Positions 8,577 to 18,085 of a stretch of DNA of 64,000 bases are shown piece by piece. Both the position numbers and the translations under genes were made by a program. The notes beneath the pieces were generated by a model, which worked only from the letters and a program-made list of their open reading frames with translations, was not told the origin of the DNA and made no database searches. This DNA is from Virgibacillus sp. SK37 (GTDB lineage Bacteria > Bacillota > Bacilli > Bacillales > Amphibacillaceae): contig NZ_CP007161.1 in assembly GCF_000725285.1 (NCBI RefSeq), positions 3,014,213-3,078,212 of the forward strand, written 5' to 3'. Each line of letters starts with the position of its first letter. The first letter of the stretch is position 1.

Positions 8577-9536
8577 TCAATCATACCGAATTCTTGGATC
8601 AACAAAACTATATAAAATATCAGCAAGCAAATTTCCAAATAAAATTGTTGTTCCAAGTAATAGATTAATTGCCATAATAACTGGATAATCTCTGTTCACA
8701 ATAGAATCGATAAATAATGAACCGAGACCTGGATAGTTAAACACCTGTTCAGTGATCACCGCACCACCTAACAGGATTCCCAGTTCGAATCCCAGTAGTG
8801 TAATGATGGGGATTAGTGCATTTCTAAGTGTGTGCTTATACAAGATATTCGACTCACTCATCCCTTTAGCTTTTGCGGTACGGATATAATCACTCTCCAT
8901 AATATCCATGACTTCGGAGCGTACATAACGCATATATGTAGCAATACCTGCAAGACCAAGCGTAAAGCCTGGAAGAACTAGATGATGCAAGCGATCCCAG
9001 ATACGCGCAATTCCCTCTGTATTCCCTGACACAGAGCCCTGAGCCGGAAACCAGCCAAGGTTAATAGAAAATACATAAATGGCAACAAGACCGAAGAAGA
9101 AGTTAGGAATAGCCAAGCCTAAAAAACCAAATGTAGTTGCCGTATAGTCAAGCATAGAATAAGGGTTCCTTGCCGAGTAAAGCCCAATTGGAATGGCAAA
9201 AATAAAGGTAATAAAAAGCGCAAACAAACTCAGGTAAACCGTATTTGTAGCCCTCTCTCCGACAATACTCTCCACAGAGCGGCCTTTATATTGGAGTGAC
9301 TCACCAAAGTCCCCTGTAACAAATCCCCCGAGCCAATGAAAATATTGAACGGGTAATGGATCATTTAAGCCGAGTGCTTCCCGCTGTTGTTCATAAACCT
9401 CCGGGTCAACACTAGAGTCAATATTTCTCGTAAACGGATCACCTGGGGCTGCTTTAGCAAGACTAAAAATGATTATGGTTAGAATAAATAGCATGGGGAT
9501 AAACACAAGTATCCGCCGTATAATATATTGAGCCAT
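8577..9536 (-). CDS. Oligopeptide ABC transporter permease (OppB/DppB type), 319 aa
   Basis: The start MAQYIIRRILVFIPMLFILTII is a typical DppB N-terminal helix behind a GGGGTGATCAA site. The pore subunit shows GDFGESLQYKGRSV, the EAA loop (IRTAKAKGMSESNILYKHTLRNALIP) and the terminal FVDPRIRYD of the family. It pairs with the next permease gene and receives substrate from the lipoprotein gene at 9847. A 310-base gap separates it from that upstream gene, unusually wide for an Opp operon. Confidence 0.9.
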   Translation of the reverse strand: MAQYIIRRILVFIPMLFILTIIIFSLAKAAPGDPFTRNIDSSVDPEVYEQQREALGLNDPLPVQYFHWLGGFVTGDFGESLQYKGRSVESIVGERATNTVYLSLFALFITFIFAIPIGLYSARNPYSMLDYTATTFGFLGLAIPNFFFGLVAIYVFSINLGWFPAQGSVSGNTEGIARIWDRLHHLVLPGFTLGLAGIATYMRYVRSEVMDIMESDYIRTAKAKGMSESNILYKHTLRNALIPIITLLGFELGILLGGAVITEQVFNYPGLGSLFIDSIVNRDYPVIMAINLLLGTTILFGNLLADILYSFVDPRIRYD

Positions 9537-9846
9537 TTGATCACCCCTTATGATGTAATTTAAAAATAGTTATCTACTAACGTTTTTGATCACAGTAAAT
9601 TTGAATGTAACACCGCCATTAAAAACGATACACTTCTTCACTACGATATCTCCACAATTAACGGGAAGAACGCAAGGCGACTGAATATGTCCATTGCGTC
9701 CAAACACCGTCTTAGTGCTCCTATATCTTATGGAGATGAACTTTCGGTTAATAACAACCATAACGTGCTAGTGCAGATACTGGTAAAAGTTCTTTCCTTA
9801 GGCCGTGTAACTGTAAGCCCATATCATCGGGTTTCAATATCTATTG
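9537..9846. other. Wide gap inside the Opp operon
   Basis: A minus-strand open frame (9570-9761, 63 codons) lies here. Its ATG has no ribosome site, although an internal GTG is preceded by AGGAG and would give 44 residues with three Cys and a C-terminal strand-rich stretch. The protein is not recognised, so I do not call a gene. No convincing terminator hairpin was found between the binding-protein and permease genes. Confidence 0.35.
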
Positions 9847-11598
9847 TTATTTGCTTACCCACCATTCGTGCGTATTGTTATACATAGTAAATGGCAATGG
9901 ATCAATGCCATGCAATCGGTTATTATATCCCCATAGCGCCTGTTCTTCATATAAAATCAATTCAGGTAGATCTCTAGAAAATATCTCCTGCCATTCAGCA
10001 TAAATTTCTTTTCGTTTAGACTGTTCAAATGCATCTGCACCTTCTGTCGCATCTTTAAGTAACTTGTCTGCCTCTTTGTTGTTCCATCTAGCATAATTAT
10101 AAGGTGTTTTAATAGAATAAATCTCAGATGGGTCAGGGTCTCGTCTATTCAGTCCCCAGCCAATCAGGTAGAGATCCCAGTCATTATTATCATTCTCAAT
10201 ATCTTCTAGAAATGCAGAGAATTCCTTTGGCTGACGCAAATCCACACTAATACCTACTTCCTCCAGTTGCTGCTCAATAATAGGCCCTTGGCGATCCTTG
10301 CCTGCTGGGTAATTTAAATTTAGAATCCACTTATTACCGTCTGGGTCTTCTCTCATACCATCTCCATCTGTATCCACATAACCTTCCTCATCAAGAATAC
10401 TCTTCGCTTGTTCCTGATCGAAATCATAATGATTTACAGCCTCATCGTCATATGCCCAGAACTTACGTGGTATTGGTGATTCGACCACTTCTCCTTGGCC
10501 AAATAACAGACCTTTAACAATGCCTTCACGATTAATTGCATAGGCAATCGCCTGGCGAACTTTCGGATTAGCAATTTTCTCATTGACTTTCCAGTTATCA
10601 GGATTGATCGCTTTATTTTGGACATCTTTAGCTGTCCGGTGGTTGAGCTTAAATCCAAGAACGTCAATACTGAAATCCGGCTGCTTAATTGTTTTAATAT
10701 TTTCATTCCCTGCCACTTGTTCGAAATCAGCTGCTGGAATATTATCAGGCTGTGCAATGAAATCAATATCGCCCTTTTCCAAAAGACCAATCATGACAGA
10801 TGGCTCTACAATTTTCCATTCAACCTTTTCCAAATAAGGCTTTCCCTGCCAATAATCATCATGACGGACCATTTCATAGCTTTCACGTTCTACCATACTG
10901 GAGAACTTAAATGGTCCAGTACCAACCACTTTTTCAGGGTCACGGGATTCAGGTGCTTTTATAATATCGGCAATCGGCATGTCCGCAAATATATGTTTTG
11001 GTATTATCGGAAAACTTGTGTAGTATAGTAAGCTGGCATTCGGTTGGTCAAATTTAAATGTAACGGTATACTCATCTTCTGCAACCACTGCTTCAAATTT
11101 ATCTGTTTCCCCTTTGCTGTAGCTTTCATAACCTTTTAATGGTTCAACAAAAATGGTTCTTAGCCCTCCGGAAGCTACATAGGAAGGGTCCATCAAGGTT
11201 TGATATGTAAAGACAACATCATCTGCGGTAAAGTCCTCTCCATCATGCCATTTAACATCTTTACGAATGTTGAAAGTGACTTCGGTTTGATCCTCACTTA
11301 TTGTCCATTCTTCTGCTAGCTGTGGTGTGAATTCAAGCTTGTCATTTTGAGTAACAAGGCTTTCATGTGTGAATTCAAGCATTTTTTCTTCATAGGAATC
11401 GGTATAAAAAATTGGATTAAATACTCCGCCAGGCGCAGTTCCCATAGCCCCTACGACCTTACCGCCTTCCTGCGGTTCACCTGGATCTTCTGCGTTGGCG
11501 TTTTCACTCCCATTCCCTGAATTATTACTGCATGCTGTAAGGGTTACAATTAACATGAGTAGCAATGTAATAGAAACAAATAACTTATTTATTTTCAT
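9847..11598 (-). CDS. Oligopeptide-binding lipoprotein (SBP family 5), 583 aa
   Basis: The lipoprotein signal peptide has the lipobox LTAC with Cys23, so the mature protein is membrane-anchored on the outer face. The family 5 pattern is clear: LAEEWTISEDQTEVTFNIRK, WHDGEDFTADDVVFTY, and GTGPFKF. The protein is longer than DppA-type dipeptide-binding proteins and nearer the AppA/OppA size. ATG follows GGAGATGACTAAAC. It lies 15 bases downstream of the ATPase pair. Substrate is probably peptides, judged from the peptidases in the same block, but the sequence does not define length or composition. Confidence 0.9.
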   Translation of the reverse strand: MKINKLFVSITLLLMLIVTLTACSNNSGNGSENANAEDPGEPQEGGKVVGAMGTAPGGVFNPIFYTDSYEEKMLEFTHESLVTQNDKLEFTPQLAEEWTISEDQTEVTFNIRKDVKWHDGEDFTADDVVFTYQTLMDPSYVASGGLRTIFVEPLKGYESYSKGETDKFEAVVAEDEYTVTFKFDQPNASLLYYTSFPIIPKHIFADMPIADIIKAPESRDPEKVVGTGPFKFSSMVERESYEMVRHDDYWQGKPYLEKVEWKIVEPSVMIGLLEKGDIDFIAQPDNIPAADFEQVAGNENIKTIKQPDFSIDVLGFKLNHRTAKDVQNKAINPDNWKVNEKIANPKVRQAIAYAINREGIVKGLLFGQGEVVESPIPRKFWAYDDEAVNHYDFDQEQAKSILDEEGYVDTDGDGMREDPDGNKWILNLNYPAGKDRQGPIIEQQLEEVGISVDLRQPKEFSAFLEDIENDNNDWDLYLIGWGLNRRDPDPSEIYSIKTPYNYARWNNKEADKLLKDATEGADAFEQSKRKEIYAEWQEIFSRDLPELILYEEQALWGYNNRLHGIDPLPFTMYNNTHEWWVSK

Positions 11599-11613
11599 GT
11601 TTAGTCATCTCCT

Positions 11614-12687
11614 TTATTTTGTCACCTTTTCATTAAAATCCTTATTGTATAAATGGCAGGCTACAAAGTGACCAGATTCTACTTCCTGCAGCTCAGGTCT
11701 TTTTTGTGAACATATTTCACTTGCAAATGGACACCTTGTTCGAAATGCACACCCCGACGGTGGATTGGCCGGGTTCGGTACGTCTCCCGTTATAGTTACT
11801 TGCCGATCATTTTCGGTTTCCGACACTGTCGGAATAGCCTGTAGCAAAGATTGAGTATACGGATGAAGAGGTCTTGCATAAATATCCTCATTTGAAGACA
11901 TCTCTACGATGCGCCCCAAATACATCACTGCCACTCTGTCACTCATATGATGGACCACATTTAAATCGTGCGAAATAAATACATATGTCAGATCTAACTC
12001 TTCCTGTAAGTCTTTCATTAAGTTAAGTACCTGTGCTTGAATAGATACATCAAGTGCTGACACGGCCTCATCACATACAACGATCTCCGGGTTCATGATG
12101 AGCGCTCTTGCAATACCAATTCGCTGTCTTTGACCACCGGAAAACTCATGAGGATATTTCTGCAAATCGGAAATACGCAATCCTACTTTTTGAATCATGC
12201 TTTCCACTTTTTCTTTCCGTTCCGCTTTGGACAAGTCAGTTTGAACAATGAGTGGTTCTTCTATTAATTGCCTGATACTCATTTTGGTATTTAATGAACC
12301 AAATGGATCTTGAAATATCATTTGAATGGATTTACGGAAAGAACGCATTTTTCGAGGGGATAAGTTAGTTATTGTTTCACCTTTAAAGCTGATTTCACCG
12401 CTCGTCGCGTCTAACAGTCGTACAAGGACCCTTCCTAGTGTTGACTTGCCACAACCGGACTCTCCAACAAGGCCAAGTGTCTCTCCTCTATTAACTGCAA
12501 AGGAGACGTCATCTACAGCTTTCACATGCCCTACGGGACGTCTTAAGAGACCACCTTTAATAGGGAAGTATTTTTTGATATTGGTAACCTTTATAACCTC
12601 AGACGCGCTAGAGGCTTGTTTGTGATGGAACATGTTTAGATCTTGTTTAGATGGTAAGTTTATTTTTTGACTGGTTTCCTGTGCCAT
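11614..12687 (-). CDS. Oligopeptide ABC transporter ATPase (OppF/DppF type), 357 aa
   Basis: An ATP-binding subunit with Walker [10 protein letters not shown], signature FSGGQRQR, Walker B IVVCDEAVSALD and H-loop ISHD. The C-terminal oligopeptide extension has the Cys-rich CAFRTRCPFASEIC segment. The start is uncertain: ATG at 12687 has GGAG 15 bases upstream, farther than usual, and a 22-residue longer form begins at 12753. The gene overlaps the preceding ATPase by about 40 bases, consistent with coupled translation. It forms a heterodimer with that ATPase on the permease pair. Confidence 0.88.
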   Translation of the reverse strand: MAQETSQKINLPSKQDLNMFHHKQASSASEVIKVTNIKKYFPIKGGLLRRPVGHVKAVDDVSFAVNRGETLGLVGESGCGKSTLGRVLVRLLDATSGEISFKGETITNLSPRKMRSFRKSIQMIFQDPFGSLNTKMSIRQLIEEPLIVQTDLSKAERKEKVESMIQKVGLRISDLQKYPHEFSGGQRQRIGIARALIMNPEIVVCDEAVSALDVSIQAQVLNLMKDLQEELDLTYVFISHDLNVVHHMSDRVAVMYLGRIVEMSSNEDIYARPLHPYTQSLLQAIPTVSETENDRQVTITGDVPNPANPPSGCAFRTRCPFASEICSQKRPELQEVESGHFVACHLYNKDFNEKVTK

Positions 12688-13681
12688 TGTTATCTGTTTC
12701 AACTCCTTCTTTATGAAGAATACATCGTGAAAGATGATGGTTACCTGTATCAAAAAGTGGTGGATTTTGTGATATGCATTCTTCCATTACATAAGGACAA
12801 CGTGGAGCGAATCGGCATCCTGTTGGAAATGCAGAAGCAGGTGGGGTCGTCCCTTTAATCGCTTTTAAACGTAATGTTGGATGATCCATATCAGGAAGGC
12901 TGTTTAGCAGCCCTTCAGTGTACGGATGCTTTGTGTCGAACAACACCTTCTTTGTAACGGATTGTTCTACAATTTGCCCCCCATACATTACCATGACACG
13001 ATCTGCATATTCGGCTACCACACCTAAATCGTGCGTGATAAGAAGGATAGCCATGTTGAATTTTTTTTGGAGTTTAAATAGAAGATTCATTATTTGCAAT
13101 TGAATAGTAACATCCAAAGCAGTTGTCGGCTCATCAGCAATAAGCAGCTTCGGTTCACATGAAATCGCCATCGCAATCATGACTCTTTGACGCATACCAC
13201 CAGAAAGCTGATGAGGGTAATTGTTGATGATTTGCTCCGGGCGTGAAATACCCACGACCTCCAATAGCTCAATTGCTTTGTTTCGTGCTTCTTTTTTACT
13301 AACCTTTTTATGCTTAACAATCATTTCAATAATTTGATTGCCTACCGTAAATACAGGGTTAAGAGCGGTCATTGGTTCTTGGAATATCATGCCGATCTCA
13401 TTCCCTCTAATTCGCTCGAATTTCTTCTTGGAAAAACCAGTAAGCGACTGATTTTCAAGGGAAATATTCCCGCCAGCTATTTTGCCGGGTTTTTTAATTA
13501 ATTGCATAATGGATAAGGCCGTCATACTCTTGCCACTACCAGACTCACCTACCAATGCTACCGTTTCGCCGCGCTTAATTGAAAAAGATACATCATCAAC
13601 TGCTTTCGCAACTTTTTTATTTTTCATATAAAAATAGGTTTTGAGATTTTCTACTCGTAGCACATCTTTTTGATCCGTCAT
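12647..13681 (-). CDS. Oligopeptide ABC transporter ATPase (OppD/DppD type), 344 aa
   Basis: First gene of the transporter operon. Walker A is GESGSGKS (about residues 45-52), signature LSGGMRQR, Walker [13 protein letters not shown] and switch LITHD. The C-terminal extension has CRFAPRCPYVMEEC. The start follows GAAAGGAGTGCTTCA. Placing both ATPases before the binding protein is unusual, since many Bacillus opp operons begin with the binding protein. The upstream region contains a perfect 18-bp palindrome at 13797-13814. Confidence 0.9.
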   Translation of the reverse strand: MTDQKDVLRVENLKTYFYMKNKKVAKAVDDVSFSIKRGETVALVGESGSGKSMTALSIMQLIKKPGKIAGGNISLENQSLTGFSKKKFERIRGNEIGMIFQEPMTALNPVFTVGNQIIEMIVKHKKVSKKEARNKAIELLEVVGISRPEQIINNYPHQLSGGMRQRVMIAMAISCEPKLLIADEPTTALDVTIQLQIMNLLFKLQKKFNMAILLITHDLGVVAEYADRVMVMYGGQIVEQSVTKKVLFDTKHPYTEGLLNSLPDMDHPTLRLKAIKGTTPPASAFPTGCRFAPRCPYVMEECISQNPPLFDTGNHHLSRCILHKEGVETDNNGTGNQSKNKLTI

Positions 13682-14131
13682 TGAAGCACTCCTTTCATGA
13701 GATTTAATTCACAAACTCAGGTAAATCAGTTTAAAAATGAGCTTTAATAGGAAGGTTGATGTTCATTATATTAATCATATTTTAAACAGATTCATTTTAT
13801 GAACATGTTCATAAGTATAGTTGTAAGGGGATACAAAGTCAAAAGCACTATTGCTTAGTAATACGGAGGATACGCAAGTTATTAACATCTATTTGAATTT
13901 TAACTCTTCTTATCATTTAATTTACGTTTGTACGCCTGAATATACAGATAAATGAATAAATAACCCAAGACTTTCAACCTGTTACTTCATTTCGGGTGTA
14001 GGTATTTATACCTTGATAAAACTTAAATATAAATTTTTGTATTATATAAAGGTTTGCTACTGAACCATTTCCGTTGTAAACAGGAGTGCCTTTATTAATA
14101 TTCTATTTTGAATCACAATATATATATAAAT
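13682..14131. other. Intergenic region upstream of the Opp operon
   Basis: This AT-rich stretch should hold the operon promoter. The main landmark is the palindrome at 13797-13814, with a further half-site-like GTTCAT near 13761. I see no coding frame of substance and no riboswitch-like fold. Confidence 0.5.
13797..13814. promoter_or_regulatory. Perfect 18-bp palindrome, candidate TetR operator
   Basis: TTATGAACATGTTCATAA is fully self-complementary and lies about 115 bases upstream of the first Opp gene. TetR-family operators are commonly palindromes of this size. The only local regulator of that class is the TetR gene at 6754. The pairing of site and regulator is inference. Confidence 0.5.
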
Positions 14132-14157
14132 AAGCCGCCCTTATCTCAGGCGGCTTA
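14132..14157 (-). terminator. Terminator of the hydroxyproline minus-strand operon
   Basis: AAGCCGCC and GGCGGCTT form a GC-rich 8-bp stem with a 9-10 base loop just past the aldehyde dehydrogenase stop. On the minus strand it is followed by a TTTATATATAT tract. Confidence 0.8.
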
Positions 14158-14160
14158 TCT

Positions 14161-15645
14161 TTATTGTAAATTCACCCAAACACTTTTTACTTCTGTATAA
14201 TTATCCAGCGCATAGTTGCCCATTTCACGGCCAATACCTGATTGCTTATATCCGCCAAATGCTGCTGCCGGATTCTCCTGATTACAATCATTGATCCATA
14301 CTGTACCAGCTTTTAGGCGCCGAGCCACTTGATGCCCTGTACGGATATTTTCCGTCCACACTGCCGCTGCAAGTCCATAATCACTATCATTTGCACGCTG
14401 AATAGCTTCCTCGGTAGTATCGAAAGGGAACACGGCAACTACTGGACCGAATATCTCTTCTCTTGCAATACGCATATGGTCTTCAACATCTGCAAATACA
14501 GTAGGCTGGACAAAGTAGCCTTTATCAAATTCCCTCTCTCCACCAACTACAAGTCTGGCACCTTCTTCTTTTCCGATCTTAATATAATCTAGTACTCTTT
14601 CAAATTGCCTTTTGGAGACAAGTGGCCCCATTTCTGTTTCCGGGTGCATTCCATTACCTAGCTTTGTTGCCTGGGCCCGTTTGGCCAACTCTTCTACTAC
14701 GCGATCATAATGTTTTCTATGCACATAAACACGTGAGGTTGCACTACAATTTTGTCCGTGATTATACATTATTCCTTCATATGCCCCTTCGATCGCCTTT
14801 TCAATATCTGCATCTTCCAAGATAAGGTTTGGCGATTTGCCACCCAACTCCAATGTGATATCTTTAACCGTATCCGCAGCTTTACGCATAATGGACTTCC
14901 CCGTAGCTGTTGAACCAGTGAAGGCAAGTTTATCTATATCCGGATGGTTAACAATTGCCTCACCGGCTATTTTCCCAAAGCCAGGCACAATATTGACAAC
15001 CCCTTTTGGAAAGCCAGCTTCCTTGAGCAAACTAGCGACATATAATAATGATAGTGGTGTTTGCTCGGCAGGCTTAATAACAGATGTGCAACCGGTAGCT
15101 AAAGCTGCGCCTAATTTCCAAGAAGCCATCGATAAAGGAAAATTCCAAGGAATAATTTGACCGACAACCCCTACTGGTTCATGCTCGGTATAATTTAAAT
15201 AGTCTTGTGAGATAGGAACTGTCTGACCAAGCACCTTTGTTGCCCAACCAGCATAGTAGCGAAAATGTTCCACAGTGCCATCAATATCATCGGTAAGTGC
15301 AACTGAATATGGTTTCCCATTATCAAGTGACTCTAATTGGGCAAGTTCTTCACGGTTCTGCTCTATTAAATCAGCAAATTTGTAAATGAGATGTGATCGC
15401 TCAGCTGCAGTAATTGTTCTCCATTCCCCTTCCTCGAACGCTTGGCGTGCTGCTTTGACTGCTAGATCAATGTCCTCTTTTTGTGCTTCACTTACTCTGG
15501 CTAACACTTCTTCTGTGGCCGGATTAACTACTTCAAATTTCTTTCCACTAACTGAGGGAACATACTCCCCATTGATAAATAGCTCCTTCTCCCCCTCTAA
15601 AAACGCTTTTACCTTTGGTTTTAAATCTATTTGTGAAGTAAGCAT
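14161..15645 (-). CDS. Aldehyde dehydrogenase, probable 2-oxoglutarate semialdehyde dehydrogenase, 494 aa
   Basis: An NAD(P)-dependent ALDH of normal family length. The catalytic Cys is in GQNCSATSR (Cys300), the general base Glu in LELGG (about 266), and the cofactor loop is FTGSTATGK. The start follows CGAGGAGGATGTTATC. By sequence alone it resembles broad-specificity DhaS/betaine-aldehyde-type enzymes. Its place as last gene of the hydroxyproline operon makes oxidation of 2-oxoglutarate semialdehyde to 2-oxoglutarate the likely role, the final step of the pathway. It lies 21 bases after the DapA-family gene and is followed by a strong terminator. Confidence 0.85.
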   Translation of the reverse strand: MLTSQIDLKPKVKAFLEGEKELFINGEYVPSVSGKKFEVVNPATEEVLARVSEAQKEDIDLAVKAARQAFEEGEWRTITAAERSHLIYKFADLIEQNREELAQLESLDNGKPYSVALTDDIDGTVEHFRYYAGWATKVLGQTVPISQDYLNYTEHEPVGVVGQIIPWNFPLSMASWKLGAALATGCTSVIKPAEQTPLSLLYVASLLKEAGFPKGVVNIVPGFGKIAGEAIVNHPDIDKLAFTGSTATGKSIMRKAADTVKDITLELGGKSPNLILEDADIEKAIEGAYEGIMYNHGQNCSATSRVYVHRKHYDRVVEELAKRAQATKLGNGMHPETEMGPLVSKRQFERVLDYIKIGKEEGARLVVGGEREFDKGYFVQPTVFADVEDHMRIAREEIFGPVVAVFPFDTTEEAIQRANDSDYGLAAAVWTENIRTGHQVARRLKAGTVWINDCNQENPAAAFGGYKQSGIGREMGNYALDNYTEVKSVWVNLQ

Positions 15646-15666
15646 GATAACATCCTCCTCGAATAT

Positions 15667-16566
15667 TTATTTTGATAGATATAGATTTGATAGAGTTTCC
15701 AGGATTTCTCTCAATTTAGCATCCTCTTCCTCCGTTAATGATAATCTTGGTCTCCTGGATGGCCCTCCCGCAAGTCCTTGTAAATCCATGGAACGTTTAA
15801 CAATCTGTACATATTTACCTGAACCCTCCAGGAAATTACATAATGGAAGAATCTGATCATATAGTTCCCACGCTTTATCTAAATCACCCTCTTGGACACT
15901 AGTGAACAAGTCGGTAGCAATCTTCGGAACAATATTTCCTGCAACTGAGATCCAGCCTGTTGCTCCAACTAATAGTGATTCCAGAACGAGGTCATCTGCG
16001 CCACAGAATGTTTTCAGAAACCCTTTCCCTTGACGTGTAATATCACGAACTTTACGAATTTCCCCACTAGACTCTTTTATATGTGTAATGTTATCCACAT
16101 CACGAGCTACTTGAAGAATCGTTTCCGTTCCAATATCGACACCTGAGGTAAATGGATTGTTGTATATCATCACTGGGATGCTAACAGAATTGGCTACTGC
16201 CTTAAAATGCGCATAGACTTCTTCATCTTTCGGATGAGCATAATAGGAATTGATTACTAATGCAGCGTCTGCTCCGGCCTCTTCTGCATGTTGTGTGTAC
16301 ATAATTGCATCTTTTGTCGTCTCAGCTGCAGTACCAATAATTAATGGAATACGTCCGGCTACTTGTTCCACAGCCAGTTCAGCAGTTTTAAACTTTTCCT
16401 CTTTTGTTAAACTCACGAATTCTCCAGTACTTCCGTTAACAACAATTCCGGCTACGCCTTGATTAATAAAATGTTCGATATTATCTCTTAGTCCATCATA
16501 ATTTACTTCTTCATTGTCAAACATTGGTGTAATTAAAACCGGATATGCTCCTACTAATTCTTTCAT
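15667..16566 (-). CDS. DapA-family lyase, probable pyrroline-4-hydroxy-2-carboxylate deaminase, 299 aa
   Basis: A TIM-barrel of the dihydrodipicolinate synthase/N-acetylneuraminate lyase family. The Schiff-base Lys is in HIKESSGE (Lys164) and the partner Tyr in MIYNNP (Tyr135). The substrate-binding motif NGSTGEF takes the place of the family's GTTGE-type segment. In known hydroxyproline pathways a DapA homologue converts pyrroline-4-hydroxy-2-carboxylate to 2-oxoglutarate semialdehyde and ammonia. The neighbouring epimerase, dehydrogenase and ALDH support that role over lysine synthesis. The start follows TTAGGAGGAATTCAA. Confidence 0.85.
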   Translation of the reverse strand: MKELVGAYPVLITPMFDNEEVNYDGLRDNIEHFINQGVAGIVVNGSTGEFVSLTKEEKFKTAELAVEQVAGRIPLIIGTAAETTKDAIMYTQHAEEAGADAALVINSYYAHPKDEEVYAHFKAVANSVSIPVMIYNNPFTSGVDIGTETILQVARDVDNITHIKESSGEIRKVRDITRQGKGFLKTFCGADDLVLESLLVGATGWISVAGNIVPKIATDLFTSVQEGDLDKAWELYDQILPLCNFLEGSGKYVQIVKRSMDLQGLAGGPSRRPRLSLTEEEDAKLREILETLSNLYLSK

Positions 16567-16587
16567 TTGAATTCCTCCTAAATTGTT

Positions 16588-18018
16588 TTATGAACTTGCT
16601 ATTTTCTGATCATCCTGTTTCTTTACATTCTCTCTGTCTTGGTTGGTATACCAAATAAATTTATTGGTGTACCCATAAAGAACAGAGATAATAATTACCA
16701 AAAAGTTAAACCACAGAAATGGCAGATAGGCTATTGTAGAAACACCAAGAGTTGCTGCCATAAACACACCACCATCAGACCATGGAACCATAGGCGTTGT
16801 TACTGTTCCTCCTGCTTCTGTATTTCTTGAGAGAACGCGCCTATCAATATTTAAACGGTCATAGTTTTCCTCCGTTATTTTACTCGCTGTGATAATGGAA
16901 ACATAAGCTGCGCCACCGAAGAAGTTTCCAAAGAATCCGGAAAGCAACGTAGTAACCGTTGTCTTACCAGCATTGTCAGCCCATGACAACATCTTTAGAC
17001 ATATCACTCGTAAGATACCTGTTTTTTCCATTAATCCACCAACACCAAGTGCAAACAGAATTAACACTATTACATCTAACATAAAGACGATGCCGCCCCT
17101 ATTAAGCAGGTTGTCAATGAATTCAACACCAGAACTTATTTCACTTCCGGCATACAAAATATTGATAGAATCCAAGATACCAACACCTTGAAATAGAAAG
17201 GCCCAAATAGAACCAAGTAATGCTCCAAATAAGATGACAGGAATGGATGGCATTTTCATCGCCAATAAAATAATGACGATTGCTGCTGGGATAACCATGT
17301 ACCAACCAATATTAAAATACTCCTCAAGTGAAGCCATTGTAGCTTTAGCCTGAGAAAGATCCCCATTGTTTTCCATAAAGAAAAAGCCAGTTACCACAAA
17401 CAGGATTCCTGCAATTACAAATGCAGGTGCACTTACATATAGCATGGACTTGATGTGGTCAATGACATTCACCTTGGAAAGTGATGCAGTCATTACAGTT
17501 GTGTCTGATAAAGGTGATAGTTTATCCCCAACATAGCAACCCGAAATAACAGCGCCTGCTACGAGGGGTAATGGTAAACCAAAGCTTGCACCAATTCCCA
17601 TCATCGCTATTCCTGCTGTACCTGCAGAACCAAAAGACGTTCCCGTAGCTATGGACGTAATTGTGCAAATCACAAATGCTGCCAAAAGGAAAATACTTGG
17701 GTGGATAATCGAAAGTCCGTAATAAATAATACTCGGCACAATCCCACCTGCAATCCATGTTCCAATCAAAGCTCCAACAGAAATAAGAATTAGGACAGCT
17801 TCAGAGCCATCATAAATTCCCTTTAGTAGTCCATCTTGCATTTCCTTATATTTGTAGCCGATCCTCCAGCCAACAAGCATGATCATAAACCATGTTGTCA
17901 GTAATGCCAGCTGAATCGGTATACCAAATTCCACAACAAAGAAAAACATAATTAGAATAAAGGATACTAATACAAACAGGACTTCAGATAACGTAGGCAA
18001 TCTTTTATCAGCACTCAT
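16588..18018 (-). CDS. nhaC: NhaC-family Na+/H+ antiporter, 476 aa
   Basis: An integral membrane protein with about ten to twelve hydrophobic segments starting at SEVLFVLVSFILIMFFFVVEFGIP. The family signature region GYKYKEMQDGLLKGIYDGSEAVLILISVGALIGTW and the SPLSDTTVMTAS motif match NhaC. The start follows AAAGGAGAGTGAAAA. It lies inside the hydroxyproline operon between the racemase-like gene and the deaminase. NhaC members exchange Na+ and H+, and some relatives exchange organic anions, so a substrate or ion-coupling role in hydroxyproline use is possible. No dedicated hydroxyproline importer is otherwise seen in this operon. Confidence 0.85.
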   Translation of the reverse strand: MSADKRLPTLSEVLFVLVSFILIMFFFVVEFGIPIQLALLTTWFMIMLVGWRIGYKYKEMQDGLLKGIYDGSEAVLILISVGALIGTWIAGGIVPSIIYYGLSIIHPSIFLLAAFVICTITSIATGTSFGSAGTAGIAMMGIGASFGLPLPLVAGAVISGCYVGDKLSPLSDTTVMTASLSKVNVIDHIKSMLYVSAPAFVIAGILFVVTGFFFMENNGDLSQAKATMASLEEYFNIGWYMVIPAAIVIILLAMKMPSIPVILFGALLGSIWAFLFQGVGILDSINILYAGSEISSGVEFIDNLLNRGGIVFMLDVIVLILFALGVGGLMEKTGILRVICLKMLSWADNAGKTTVTTLLSGFFGNFFGGAAYVSIITASKITEENYDRLNIDRRVLSRNTEAGGTVTTPMVPWSDGGVFMAATLGVSTIAYLPFLWFNFLVIIISVLYGYTNKFIWYTNQDRENVKKQDDQKIASS

Positions 18019-18085
18019 TTTTCACTCTCCTTTTTTATTCAGCAAAGAAAACGCTTGCATTTTGAAATTTGAAATACATGAGCTA

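Noticed and set aside
9570-9761. 63-codon minus-strand frame inside the Opp operon gap
   Set aside because: No ribosome site at the ATG and no known family. A 44-codon form from an internal GTG is possible but not strong enough to call.
18044-18057. CcpA cre-like sequence AGAAAACGCTTGCATT between nhaC and the racemase-like gene
   Set aside because: Two mismatches to the cre consensus on either strand, and it lies inside what looks like a continuous sigma-54 operon.
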